DNA of 64,000 nucleotides from Prevotella sp. (GTDB lineage Bacteria; Bacteroidota; Bacteroidia; Bacteroidales; Bacteroidaceae): assembly GCA_024682415.1 (NCBI GenBank), contig JAIKZG010000013.1:1-64000 (forward strand), written 5' to 3'. A model generated the notes under the pieces. It worked only from the letters and a program-made list of their open reading frames with translations, ran no database searches and was not told the origin of the DNA. Of the stretch, positions 8,079-15,882 are shown in pieces (the first letter of the stretch is position 1; each line of letters starts with the position of its first letter). Made by a program: the position numbers and the translations under genes.

Positions 8079-9329
8079 ATGGACATAAAAGAATTCAAAA
8101 AGAACGCCATGAGGGATGCGCTTGACAAAGTGCATTTTTGGAAGTGGGAACACCAAGAGGATTACTCACGCTTCTCATTGGATATGATGAAGATGATGCG
8201 CAACGATTTCAGCCAAATTGAACGCATATTCAAAATGGCTGCGAAATATGTGCCTACATCCGTGCTTATTGAGTGTCGGAAACTATTTGTGTCCAACACA
8301 GATACCGTTCTGTCAGATGATGAAAAGACAGCCGTGGCTATACGTGTTGTCGATGAAATGATGGCTTTCACTGGATATCTGCGATTGGGTTTCCATTCCG
8401 AAGTTATTGGTAGGGATAAGAATGAAACAAACGAAGACCTAATCTTGATAAGGGAATATGGTCTTGTTGACAAGGATATGAGTGAGGAAGATGACGAGCA
8501 TCTTTATATCCCTTATGTCTCAGCCAAAGAGTTTTGGGATTCGTTGCCTTCCCTCATACAAATGGCTGTATTCAATTTTAGCAAAGGGCATACAGCGGAA
8601 GAACTTGCAACAATATCAAAGCGAATAATGCTGTCTGCCATTCATGCTCTCCCAGAAATGTATTTCCGTCTTCGTGAAGAAATCTTTGAGGGACGAAATA
8701 CATTGCTGATGTGTACGCTCTATTATATCTGTTTTGACCATGGACTACCCAAGAGTGCAACGGCATTGAGCAAAGTAAGTCTTAACGACAAACAACTTTC
8801 CATCGTGCGTGAAAGTGTCAAAACAATTATAGTAAATCTTGTGGAAACCAGCGTTACGCAAGGTCTTGACAAGAAAGCAGAATGGACAAAACAAAGTAAG
8901 GATATAGAGGACATAGAATTTCGACAGACCATAAAGAATGCTCTTGCCAATACAAAAGGGAAGCATGGACGCAGAACCATTCTGCAAGAAGAACTGTGTA
9001 TTGATGATATCCTAATAGCAGAAAATAAGACAGCATTAAAAGAAACCATCTTAGTTGCCCTAAACAACATGGAGCATGAATACGAGACTGCTTACATCAA
9101 GGCTGCACTTTTGCGCACCAACCACCTTGATTCAAAGACCTCTTTCGCCACTTTCCTGCGTGCTGTAAATCATTTCTCTGGTCGAGAATACAAGTATGAC
9201 CCAGCCCAAAGGGTAGATTCGTTCATCACTATCAACCACAAAAAGTTTGCTGTGTCAAGTAGCTCTAAGTGGCAACGTGCGAGAAGGATTGTTTCGGGGT
9301 TCGTTGAGAGGTTTGAGAAAATAGAATAA
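8079..9329 (+). CDS. Unknown protein, 416 aa
   Basis: ATG at 8079 lies 42 bp after the YhcG gene in the same direction. The protein is soluble and mainly helical by composition, with an acidic stretch near residue 135 (MSEEDDEHLYIPY) and a basic C terminus (SSSKWQRARRIVSGFVERFE). I see no signal peptide, membrane segment, nucleotide-binding loop or nuclease motif, and do not recognise the family. The position between a nuclease and a restriction-modification operon inside a mobilizable element suggests an element-borne accessory or defence role. That is inference from context only. Confidence 0.75.
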   Translation: MDIKEFKKNAMRDALDKVHFWKWEHQEDYSRFSLDMMKMMRNDFSQIERIFKMAAKYVPTSVLIECRKLFVSNTDTVLSDDEKTAVAIRVVDEMMAFTGYLRLGFHSEVIGRDKNETNEDLILIREYGLVDKDMSEEDDEHLYIPYVSAKEFWDSLPSLIQMAVFNFSKGHTAEELATISKRIMLSAIHALPEMYFRLREEIFEGRNTLLMCTLYYICFDHGLPKSATALSKVSLNDKQLSIVRESVKTIIVNLVETSVTQGLDKKAEWTKQSKDIEDIEFRQTIKNALANTKGKHGRRTILQEELCIDDILIAENKTALKETILVALNNMEHEYETAYIKAALLRTNHLDSKTSFATFLRAVNHFSGREYKYDPAQRVDSFITINHKKFAVSSSSKWQRARRIVSGFVERFEKIE

Positions 9330-9439
9330 GTGATATTTATTAAGTTTAATAATCTATCAAAATAATGCTATATATTCATTTTTTTTGCATAACAAGCATA
9401 AAGCAGGGCGTGATTTGATGCTTTCACAACCAATTTTCG

Positions 9440-9447
9440 TACCTTTG
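9440..9447 (+). promoter_or_regulatory. -7 element of the restriction-modification operon
   Basis: TACCTTTG matches TAnnTTTG exactly and lies 22 bp before the ATG at 9470. A GCATAAAGC/GCTTTCACA-type AT-rich stretch precedes it. It is the natural promoter for the XRE-led operon. Confidence 0.6.
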
Positions 9448-9469
9448 CAAAATAAAAATGTATTTTGAT

Positions 9470-9712
9470 ATGGCAAACAAAGATATAAACCGTATTAAGG
9501 TAGTCCTTGTAGATAAAAAGAGAACAAACAAGTGGCTTGCTGAACAATTGGGGAAAGACCAAACGACAATATCTAAGTGGTGTACGAACACCTCACAACC
9601 AGATTTGGAAAATCTGGTAAAAATTGCCAAACTGCTTGGCGTGGAACTTTCCGAACTCGTTCGGTTTGAACAAATTCAGGCAAATGAAATTGATAATAGC
9701 ATAGCAGAATGA
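9470..9712 (+). CDS. XRE-family helix-turn-helix regulator of the R-M operon
   Basis: This is an 80-aa single-domain HTH protein. The recognition region is NKWLAEQLGKDQTTISKW, followed by PDLENLVKIAKLLGVELSEL. The ATG at 9470 (MANKDINRIKVVL) is preferred over the one at 9458 because related regulators begin with MANKDINR. The stop overlaps the start of the methyltransferase gene as ATGA (9709-9712), which implies coupled translation. By position it is the likely controller protein of the restriction-modification genes, able to delay endonuclease expression after transfer. An operator was not identified. Confidence 0.85.
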   Translation: MANKDINRIKVVLVDKKRTNKWLAEQLGKDQTTISKWCTNTSQPDLENLVKIAKLLGVELSELVRFEQIQANEIDNSIAE

Positions 9713-10761
9713 AAAATAGACATACATTTATAGACCTATTTTCTGGATGTGGAGGATTGTCGTTAGGGTTCGAAATGGCAGGTTTTACAGGTGTTCTTGC
9801 AATTGACAATTGGAAGGATGCACTGACTACCTATGCCTATAACAGAAAAGACGCAAGAACTCTTTGTGGAGACTTGGCAACGCTTGACCCATATAAAATA
9901 AAGGAAGACTACAACATTCCCAATGTTGATGTAATAATTGGCGGTCCTCCTTGCCAAGGTTTTTCTGTTGCGGGGAAAAGGATAATTGAAGATGAGCGAA
10001 ACAAACTATACAAGGCCTTTGTTGGTTTTGTAGATTGTTTCCGTCCTCATGCGTTCGTTATGGAAAACGTCCCTAACATTCTCAGTATAGGTAATGGCAT
10101 GGTGAAGAATTCCATCATTAATGATTTCGAAAGTCTTGGCTACAAGGTAAGGGTCCAAGTAGTCACTGCTTCGGATTACGGAGTACCCCAAAATAGGCGA
10201 AGGGCAGTCTTCGTTGGGTTGGCGGATGGAAGAGACTTCGTATTTCCAGAACCATACAAAATGGAAAAAGTAACATCCTTTGAAGCTCTGAGTGATTTGA
10301 CAGAAGACTCTCTTGCAGATGGGACACCATATCCAACAGAACCTATCTGTGACTATCAGCGTTATGTTCGCAAAGACAGTTGTGGAGTTTATAATCATGA
10401 AATCACCATGCACAATGAGAAAACAAAAGAAATCATAGCAATGGTTCCAGACGGAGGAAATTACAAAGACCTACCCAAAGACTTGCAGCAAACAAGAAAA
10501 GTACATATTGCTTGGACACGATTGTGTAGCACAAAACCGAGCATAACCATAGATACAGGGCATCGTCATCACTTTCACTACAAATGGAACAGAATTCCAA
10601 CAGTGAGAGAAAGTGCAAGAATACAGTCATTCCCTGATGATTTCATTTTCCAATGCAGTAAGACGAGCCAATATAAACAAGTGGGTAATGCAGTACCACC
10701 TCTTATGGCAAAGGCTATTGCTCAACAATTATCAAACACGTTATGGCAAATAAAGAAATAA
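9709..10761 (+). CDS. DNA (cytosine-5) methyltransferase 1
   Basis: This 350-aa enzyme has all the main C5-methyltransferase motifs. Motif I is DLFSGCGG (residues 9-16), motif IV GGPPCQGFS has the catalytic Cys82, motif VI is MENVPN (118-123), motif VIII is QNRRR (161-165) and motif X is QVGNAVPP near the end. The target-recognition region lies roughly between residues 190 and 310. It transfers a methyl group from S-adenosylmethionine to cytosine C5 in a recognition site that cannot be read from the sequence. It overlaps the regulator by 4 bp and the endonuclease gene by 19 bp. Confidence 0.95.
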   Translation: MKNRHTFIDLFSGCGGLSLGFEMAGFTGVLAIDNWKDALTTYAYNRKDARTLCGDLATLDPYKIKEDYNIPNVDVIIGGPPCQGFSVAGKRIIEDERNKLYKAFVGFVDCFRPHAFVMENVPNILSIGNGMVKNSIINDFESLGYKVRVQVVTASDYGVPQNRRRAVFVGLADGRDFVFPEPYKMEKVTSFEALSDLTEDSLADGTPYPTEPICDYQRYVRKDSCGVYNHEITMHNEKTKEIIAMVPDGGNYKDLPKDLQQTRKVHIAWTRLCSTKPSITIDTGHRHHFHYKWNRIPTVRESARIQSFPDDFIFQCSKTSQYKQVGNAVPPLMAKAIAQQLSNTLWQIKK

Positions 10762-12230
10762 CATACTATCAAGTGCCAGATAAATATTGGCATAGAATAC
10801 ATTTTGTAAGACCACGTTTCAAAAGCAACATAGAGAATGTTTTGCTCTATATGGCTAATGAGTGTTGTCGGATACCGAAATGTTCTTGTGAGGAATACAG
10901 CGTCAAGTTTTTCAATGCCATAAAAATGTTCCCAGGAAATATAGATATGGCAGATAAGACCTTGAACAATTGGCGCACAGAAATTCCTGCATTGTTTGCT
11001 TTTTATAAAGAGGATAAAGATGCTGATGTTACAGAAACGTCAAGGATGTCCATCTTTCTTCATGAAAATCAAGACTTAACCCAATTCCTTAGGTTGTTTC
11101 TGTTCTCTTTTCAATTTCCTGGAGGACACATGAAACCTCAAGACTTGAAAGATATTATTTATCATGGTATAAGGTTTAAACCTGCACGGACTATCATTCA
11201 AGTGCTTATGTCTGGCAACCAGTTGTTGGGAGAAAATGGTAGTGAAAAAGAAATGTCAATGTCAGCAGAAGAAGCTACATATTGTATCTTCAATGATATT
11301 CGTGTTACAAGTGGCAAGGTCACATCAAATCAAGTCGCTCAGACTATTATTGGCAATAGAAAGAAGAGAGTAAAGTATTATAATCCAAACGACTCCAAGA
11401 CATTGTCACTTACTGGTAAAGCGCGTTCTAAGGGCGACATGACACGTTATGCAGGGGATATTCTTGATTATATGGTGATTGCCAATTTGTTAGAGGAACA
11501 CAATGGCTATTATTCAATGAAAGGCAACGAATTGGCCTCTCTTAATACTTTTGCCAATGACGTAACTTGGTTTAGTGGTTATGAGAAATTTTATGAGAAG
11601 AAAAGTATAGAAACAAAGGAGTTGTCAAAAGTCGAGCCATTATGGTTTGAGTATGTCAACAATTCCATGAAACCAGACTTGTTTAAGACCGACATTCGTT
11701 CTATTATTGGCCAAAGCGAGGAGATTGATGTAGTATTTGAAGACAGAATAAAAGATGTTGTGACCTCTGATGACAAAACAACCAAGGATATTGGTAATCT
11801 TGGTGAGGCTATTATTTGTGGTCATGAAAAGATGCGTCTTAAAATTAATGGTTATGATGAGTTTGTTAAGCTCGTTCAGATTGTTGATAGTCCGACTTAT
11901 CATCCAGGGTTCGACATTGACAGCTTTGAAGCAGACGGTACGGAAAACCATAGGTATATTGAGGTAAAGACAACCATCAGCAAGAAGCGAATACAAATGT
12001 ATGGCTTCCATATGTCGCCAAACGAATGGCGTGTCGCAAACACTATAAGAGAACATTATTGCGTATATAGACTTATGTTAAGTGAAAAAGAGAAAATACT
12101 TTTCATCCTTCGCAATCCTGTTGCATTATATAAAAGTGACAGAATTGAAGCAGATCCTCGCGATGGTATGGAAATATCATTCTCCACGGAACATTTTCAA
12201 CCTACAAAAATATTGTCATGGAAAAGATAA
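10743..12230 (+). CDS. Restriction endonuclease with C-terminal DUF3883 nuclease domain
   Basis: This 495-aa protein starts inside the end of methyltransferase 1. The N-terminal 330 residues are unfamiliar and probably recognise DNA. The C-terminal part from about residue 350 is a DUF3883-type PD-(D/E)XK nuclease domain: NLGEAIICGHE supplies the first acidic residue, PGFDIDSF the Asp, and HRYIEVKTTISKK the E-x-K. DUF3883 domains are frequent in endonucleases next to C5 methyltransferases. The gene overlaps methyltransferase 2 by 13 bp. The cleaved sequence is presumably the one protected by the two flanking methyltransferases. Confidence 0.8.
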   Translation: MANKEITYYQVPDKYWHRIHFVRPRFKSNIENVLLYMANECCRIPKCSCEEYSVKFFNAIKMFPGNIDMADKTLNNWRTEIPALFAFYKEDKDADVTETSRMSIFLHENQDLTQFLRLFLFSFQFPGGHMKPQDLKDIIYHGIRFKPARTIIQVLMSGNQLLGENGSEKEMSMSAEEATYCIFNDIRVTSGKVTSNQVAQTIIGNRKKRVKYYNPNDSKTLSLTGKARSKGDMTRYAGDILDYMVIANLLEEHNGYYSMKGNELASLNTFANDVTWFSGYEKFYEKKSIETKELSKVEPLWFEYVNNSMKPDLFKTDIRSIIGQSEEIDVVFEDRIKDVVTSDDKTTKDIGNLGEAIICGHEKMRLKINGYDEFVKLVQIVDSPTYHPGFDIDSFEADGTENHRYIEVKTTISKKRIQMYGFHMSPNEWRVANTIREHYCVYRLMLSEKEKILFILRNPVALYKSDRIEADPRDGMEISFSTEHFQPTKILSWKR

Positions 12231-13624
12231 AAGTAGCTTCGCTATTCTGTGGATGTGGTGGCATGGATTTAGGAGTCATAGGAGGCTTTTCTTATCTCGG
12301 AAAAGAGTATAAAGAAAATCCTTTTGAAATTGTCTATGCTGTTGACAACGATGAATACTGCACAAAAATATACAATGATAACTTTGTACATAAATGTGTG
12401 GTAAAGGATGTCCGTGACATTAAGATTGCAGAGATGCCACAATTTGATATGCTTATTGGTGGCTTCCCATGTCAGTCTTTCTCTATCTCTGCACAAAATC
12501 CTCCAAGACTTGGATATAAAGATGAGCGAGGAATGCTTTTCTTTGAAATGGTAAAAATACTGAAAGAGCGTCAGCCACGGTTCTTTATAGCAGAGAATGT
12601 AAAAGGTATTCTTTCTGCAAATAAAGGCAAGGCATTCCCTATGATATTGAAAGAGTTTAGGGATGCAGGCTACACTGTTATACACAAATTGCTGAATGCT
12701 TCAGAATATGGTGTGCCTCAGAAAAGAGAACGTGTCATTATTATAGGTTTCCGAAACATGGAAGATTTTCAGAAATTTCATTACCCGATGAAGGTTAGAA
12801 GTTCTGAACAAAAAGTTCTTGGCGATGTAATCATGGCAGAGGCAGACACTGATGAAACATTGTTCTTCAGCGAGAAAGCTGTTGCAGGAATGATGGCTGT
12901 TCGTGAAAAGATGAATAAAGGACGTGCTATGTCTTTGGCAGAACCATGCAATACTGTCAGCGCACATTTGGCAAAGGTAAGTCTCAATAGTACAGACCCA
13001 GTTTATATGGTCGGAGAAAGATACAGACGTTTTTCTTCAAGAGAGGCAGCTCGCATTCAATCTTTTCCAGATTCTTTTTGTTTCGACTCTGTATCGCAGG
13101 TTCGTCAATATAAGGCGATAGGTAACGCAGTACCGCCTGTATTGATGTGGCATGTTGTACACTCTTTGCAAAAAACTCTCGTTGTGCCACAAGTGGATTT
13201 CGCTGAGATAAAAGAGCAATATCCAACAAGCATAGTTGAAAATAAAATGGACAGCACTTGTCTTTTGGATATTGACAGGACAAAGAATGTTCTTGTAAGT
13301 TTGGTCAAGACGGATAATATTGACCAATATCTTGATAGGTCTGCAAAGGTGTATTATACAGGCAAAAGGTTTCCTTCCACTGTAGCTCTTAACAAATTAT
13401 ACTATTTCATGCCGTATATGAAAAGTAAGGGAATAAGAGACTTGTATTTTATCAAAATAGCTCGTGTCGGAACTCGCAAAGAGGGGCAGCCAGATGAAGA
13501 CAAGAATGACTTAAGACTCGTATTTGAGATTGATTTTGTGGGACAGATGTTCGATGATTATAAGCCTATAAAGCTTGATATTTGGAGAACATTCACTGAT
13601 ACCATAATCGGGAAAATAATTTAA
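12218..13624 (+). CDS. DNA (cytosine-5) methyltransferase 2 with C-terminal extension
   Basis: Motifs are complete: LFCGCGG (residues 9-15), GGFPCQSFS with the catalytic Cys85, AENVKG (125-130), QKRER (168-172) and AIGNAVPP near residue 308. The enzyme domain ends at about residue 325. A further 140 residues follow that most C5 methyltransferases lack; they include STCLLDIDRTKNVLVSLVKT and VYYTGKRFPSTVALNKLYYF. The role of this extension is unknown; it may bind DNA or the endonuclease. Two C5 enzymes for one endonuclease suggest an asymmetric site whose strands are methylated separately. The gene overlaps the endonuclease gene by 13 bp. Confidence 0.92.
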   Translation: MEKIKVASLFCGCGGMDLGVIGGFSYLGKEYKENPFEIVYAVDNDEYCTKIYNDNFVHKCVVKDVRDIKIAEMPQFDMLIGGFPCQSFSISAQNPPRLGYKDERGMLFFEMVKILKERQPRFFIAENVKGILSANKGKAFPMILKEFRDAGYTVIHKLLNASEYGVPQKRERVIIIGFRNMEDFQKFHYPMKVRSSEQKVLGDVIMAEADTDETLFFSEKAVAGMMAVREKMNKGRAMSLAEPCNTVSAHLAKVSLNSTDPVYMVGERYRRFSSREAARIQSFPDSFCFDSVSQVRQYKAIGNAVPPVLMWHVVHSLQKTLVVPQVDFAEIKEQYPTSIVENKMDSTCLLDIDRTKNVLVSLVKTDNIDQYLDRSAKVYYTGKRFPSTVALNKLYYFMPYMKSKGIRDLYFIKIARVGTRKEGQPDEDKNDLRLVFEIDFVGQMFDDYKPIKLDIWRTFTDTIIGKII

Positions 13625-13636
13625 AATTTGATAACT

Positions 13637-14341
13637 ATGAAAGAAAACATTGAATCTAAAAATATTGGAAATAGAAAATTTATAATAGAACTTCGCTATG
13701 AGCCTAAAGTTACTATGCTTGATTCTAAAGGAGCATTGGTGGAGAAAATACAAGAAACTAAAGTGTTTCCATGTAGCCATTGGGAAATAGGTCAAAGTGA
13801 GGTTGTCATTAGAGATGACAAAAAGAAAGAAGATGCCCACAATGTTATATTAGTATCATTGAATCGCATCAGTTTCATTAGTTATAAAGTCGATAGTGTA
13901 GAGTCTTTTTTTGCCAATTTTTCCAAAGTGTATGAGGCTGCAACAAAGGTTCTGTCTTCACTTACTATCACAAGAATTGGATGCCGTATTATTGGCACAT
14001 ACAAGACGAAATCTTCAGACTTTAAGGATGTTCTTAAGAATTTCCAAGAATCGTTTCCTGCAAAATTCCTGTTGGATAAATATCCAGCTAAAGACATGTT
14101 GTTTCACCTTACATATGAGAACGGAATGTATGAAATAGGTCCCGTGAACATAAACGATGATTTTTATAAGCGAGAGTTTGATATACCAGATTACACGAAA
14201 CATGTAGGTGTTGCAATAGATACGGATAATTATCTTACAAATGAAGCACAGGATATCAACGAGAAGTCTCTGATTAAGGAAGTTTATATGCTGTCTTTGT
14301 CTGTAGAAAAAGAACTTTATTCTAATTTGATGAACTTTTAA
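13637..14341 (+). CDS. Unknown protein, 234 aa, in the R-M operon
   Basis: The ATG at 13637 lies 12 bp after methyltransferase 2; a TTG at 13628 in the same frame is possible but less likely. The protein is soluble, with alternating beta and helical stretches (NRKFIIELRYEPKVTML, LSSLTITRIGCRIIGTY). It ends one base before the ATG region of the next gene. The TITRIGCRIIG segment is loosely like the sporadically distributed TIGR04255 family, but I would not assign it. It is co-transcribed with the restriction-modification genes, so an accessory or immunity-related role is possible. Confidence 0.7.
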   Translation: MKENIESKNIGNRKFIIELRYEPKVTMLDSKGALVEKIQETKVFPCSHWEIGQSEVVIRDDKKKEDAHNVILVSLNRISFISYKVDSVESFFANFSKVYEAATKVLSSLTITRIGCRIIGTYKTKSSDFKDVLKNFQESFPAKFLLDKYPAKDMLFHLTYENGMYEIGPVNINDDFYKREFDIPDYTKHVGVAIDTDNYLTNEAQDINEKSLIKEVYMLSLSVEKELYSNLMNF

Positions 14342-14342
14342 T

Positions 14343-14939
14343 ATGGCGAAAGGACAGAATAAGAATAAACCATTCCAAAAACGGAGGATAAATGGTTCTA
14401 CTTCTACAATTGATAATGAATATGACCTTGAAAAGAATATTAAGAGAATAAATTCATATTCAAGAACTCGGAGAAACAGCAAGGACAAATTTCATAGCAA
14501 CATCACAGATAGTGGAGAAAGAGATGGAATAAGTTCTTATGGAAATGGTGTCATAGAAACTCCTCATACTTCATCGAGTCGCCAACGAACTGGAGATTAT
14601 GTTGCATGGGATTCTTATACACGTTTGGATGACAAGATTACGGATTTTAACTATAAAAACGATCAGGCGCATACGGATTTAAGAAAAGAATTAGAGTCCA
14701 AATTAAAAGATTCCATAAAAGAATGTAATGACGCAATTTCAAAACGGCTTCATATACAGTGGTATGTATGGACAATCATTGGACTTGTTACAATAGTCGG
14801 AATTTGGTATATGTTTTCGTATGCAGACGTTCACCCATTACCTTCAAGAGTTGAAGATATGGACAAACGTCTTCATTCAATAGAAAATAGGATAGATATT
14901 TCAGTAAATGATACGACTATACGTTTAAAATCGAAATGA
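14343..14939 (+). CDS. Unknown single-pass membrane protein with coiled coil, 198 aa
   Basis: The start is one base after the stop of the previous gene. Residues 1-80 are polar and disordered-looking, rich in Asn, Arg and Ser. Residues 90-135 form a charged helix of coiled-coil type (DDKITDFNYKNDQAHTDLRK). A single membrane segment follows near residues 140-158 (WYVWTIIGLVTIVGIWYMF), then a short heptad-like tail. It ends the operon, with no clear terminator before the convergent mobilization genes. Membrane anchoring is unusual for a restriction-modification operon member. The family is not recognised. Confidence 0.7.
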   Translation: MAKGQNKNKPFQKRRINGSTSTIDNEYDLEKNIKRINSYSRTRRNSKDKFHSNITDSGERDGISSYGNGVIETPHTSSSRQRTGDYVAWDSYTRLDDKITDFNYKNDQAHTDLRKELESKLKDSIKECNDAISKRLHIQWYVWTIIGLVTIVGIWYMFSYADVHPLPSRVEDMDKRLHSIENRIDISVNDTTIRLKSK

Positions 14940-14987
14940 GTAGGAGTAGAATCGGTGACATATATCCACACAATGTTTGTCATGCAT

Positions 14988-15293
14988 TTATCTTCTTATT
15001 CCGAGGTCTTGCATCAGAAAGTCACTTGCAATCCATTCCAATTCCCTATCCACCTTGGATAGTTCCTCTTTAGACAACACATATATGCAGTCAATCGCCA
15101 GTCGGTTGGCTGCTATTTTTCTGTGTGCGAGGATGGTCTCTTCGCCACCGATGGAGGAGCGGTTTGCACCGCTCACCTCCAGATAGTCGTTTACAGCTTC
15201 ACGCATGGCGAACTGTCTAATGCCAGTTTTTGCCCAGTTTATAAGGGCATCGGCAGTTGCTTTTCTTGTCTTGATATATTCGCTGTCTGTCAT
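14988..15293 (-). CDS. Unknown small protein of the mobilization region, 101 aa
   Basis: The preferred start is the ATG at 15293 (MTDSEYIKTRKATADALINW); an upstream in-frame ATG at 15356 would overlap the preceding gene. The protein is helical, with SGANRSSIGGEETILAHRKI in the middle and charged residues throughout. It is the last gene of the minus-strand block that contains the relaxase, 22 bp after the coiled-coil gene. It ends convergently with the restriction-modification operon. Function unknown. Confidence 0.6.
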   Translation of the reverse strand: MTDSEYIKTRKATADALINWAKTGIRQFAMREAVNDYLEVSGANRSSIGGEETILAHRKIAANRLAIDCIYVLSKEELSKVDRELEWIASDFLMQDLGIRR

Positions 15294-15315
15294 AATGTTT
15301 ATGTTTTGAAGTTTG

Positions 15316-15864
15316 CTAAAAAAGTTTGATACATATCCAGATGGTGATTTCCACAAGGATAATTGCCCAACTTATAAAAGCCAATCCGAACATCCAAGCA
15401 TAGGTGCGACCATTGAAGTAAGCACCTTCTTCAATGTTTCGGATGCGCTTTAGTTCTTTCTGTTGGTGAGTGAATAGGACATTTATTCGCTTTTCATGTT
15501 CATCAAGGGCTTGCTTAAAGGCTGCAATGGCGGTGTTGTTCCGCTCGTTCAACTGGGTAAGTCCTTCATCATTGATGCCAACTTTGAGATCGCTTTGCTC
15601 TGCCTTGACAATGGCATTACAAATACTGCCAACGATATTTTCTGTACTCTTTTGGGCTGCTAAGAGTGCGCTCATTGTTGACACCAATGCTCGGTTGGCT
15701 TCTGCAAGTTCTCTCTTAACAGAAGAGAGGGCTTCCTTTGCAGACTCTATCTCATTGAGAGTGGCATGAATTTCTTTCTTGCCGCTCTCAATGGTTTCAT
15801 CTTCCTGCATCTGATTATACAGGTTCAGCACGTCCTGTGCTGCATCTTTCTTGTTTCTTTCCAT
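15316..15864 (-). CDS. Coiled-coil protein with C-terminal membrane anchor, 182 aa
   Basis: Residues 20-85 form a long charged coiled coil (EIESAKEALSSVKRELAEAN). A second helical stretch follows, and the C terminus holds one membrane segment (WMFGLAFISWAIILVEITIW). The gene lies 18 bp after the relaxase gene on the same strand. Proteins of this shape often follow the relaxase in Bacteroides mobilizable transposons; their function is not defined. A role in presenting the relaxosome at the membrane is possible. Confidence 0.7.
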   Translation of the reverse strand: MERNKKDAAQDVLNLYNQMQEDETIESGKKEIHATLNEIESAKEALSSVKRELAEANRALVSTMSALLAAQKSTENIVGSICNAIVKAEQSDLKVGINDEGLTQLNERNNTAIAAFKQALDEHEKRINVLFTHQQKELKRIRNIEEGAYFNGRTYAWMFGLAFISWAIILVEITIWICIKLF

Positions 15865-15882
15865 ATTGATAAGTGTTTAATG

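Noticed and set aside
9709..13624. BREX, DISARM or another large defence system
   Set aside because: No PglZ, BrxC, DrmA or helicase components are present; the genes form a methyltransferase-endonuclease operon.
13628..13636. TTG start for the gene at 13637
   Set aside because: The ATG nine bases downstream gives the same frame and is the more usual start.
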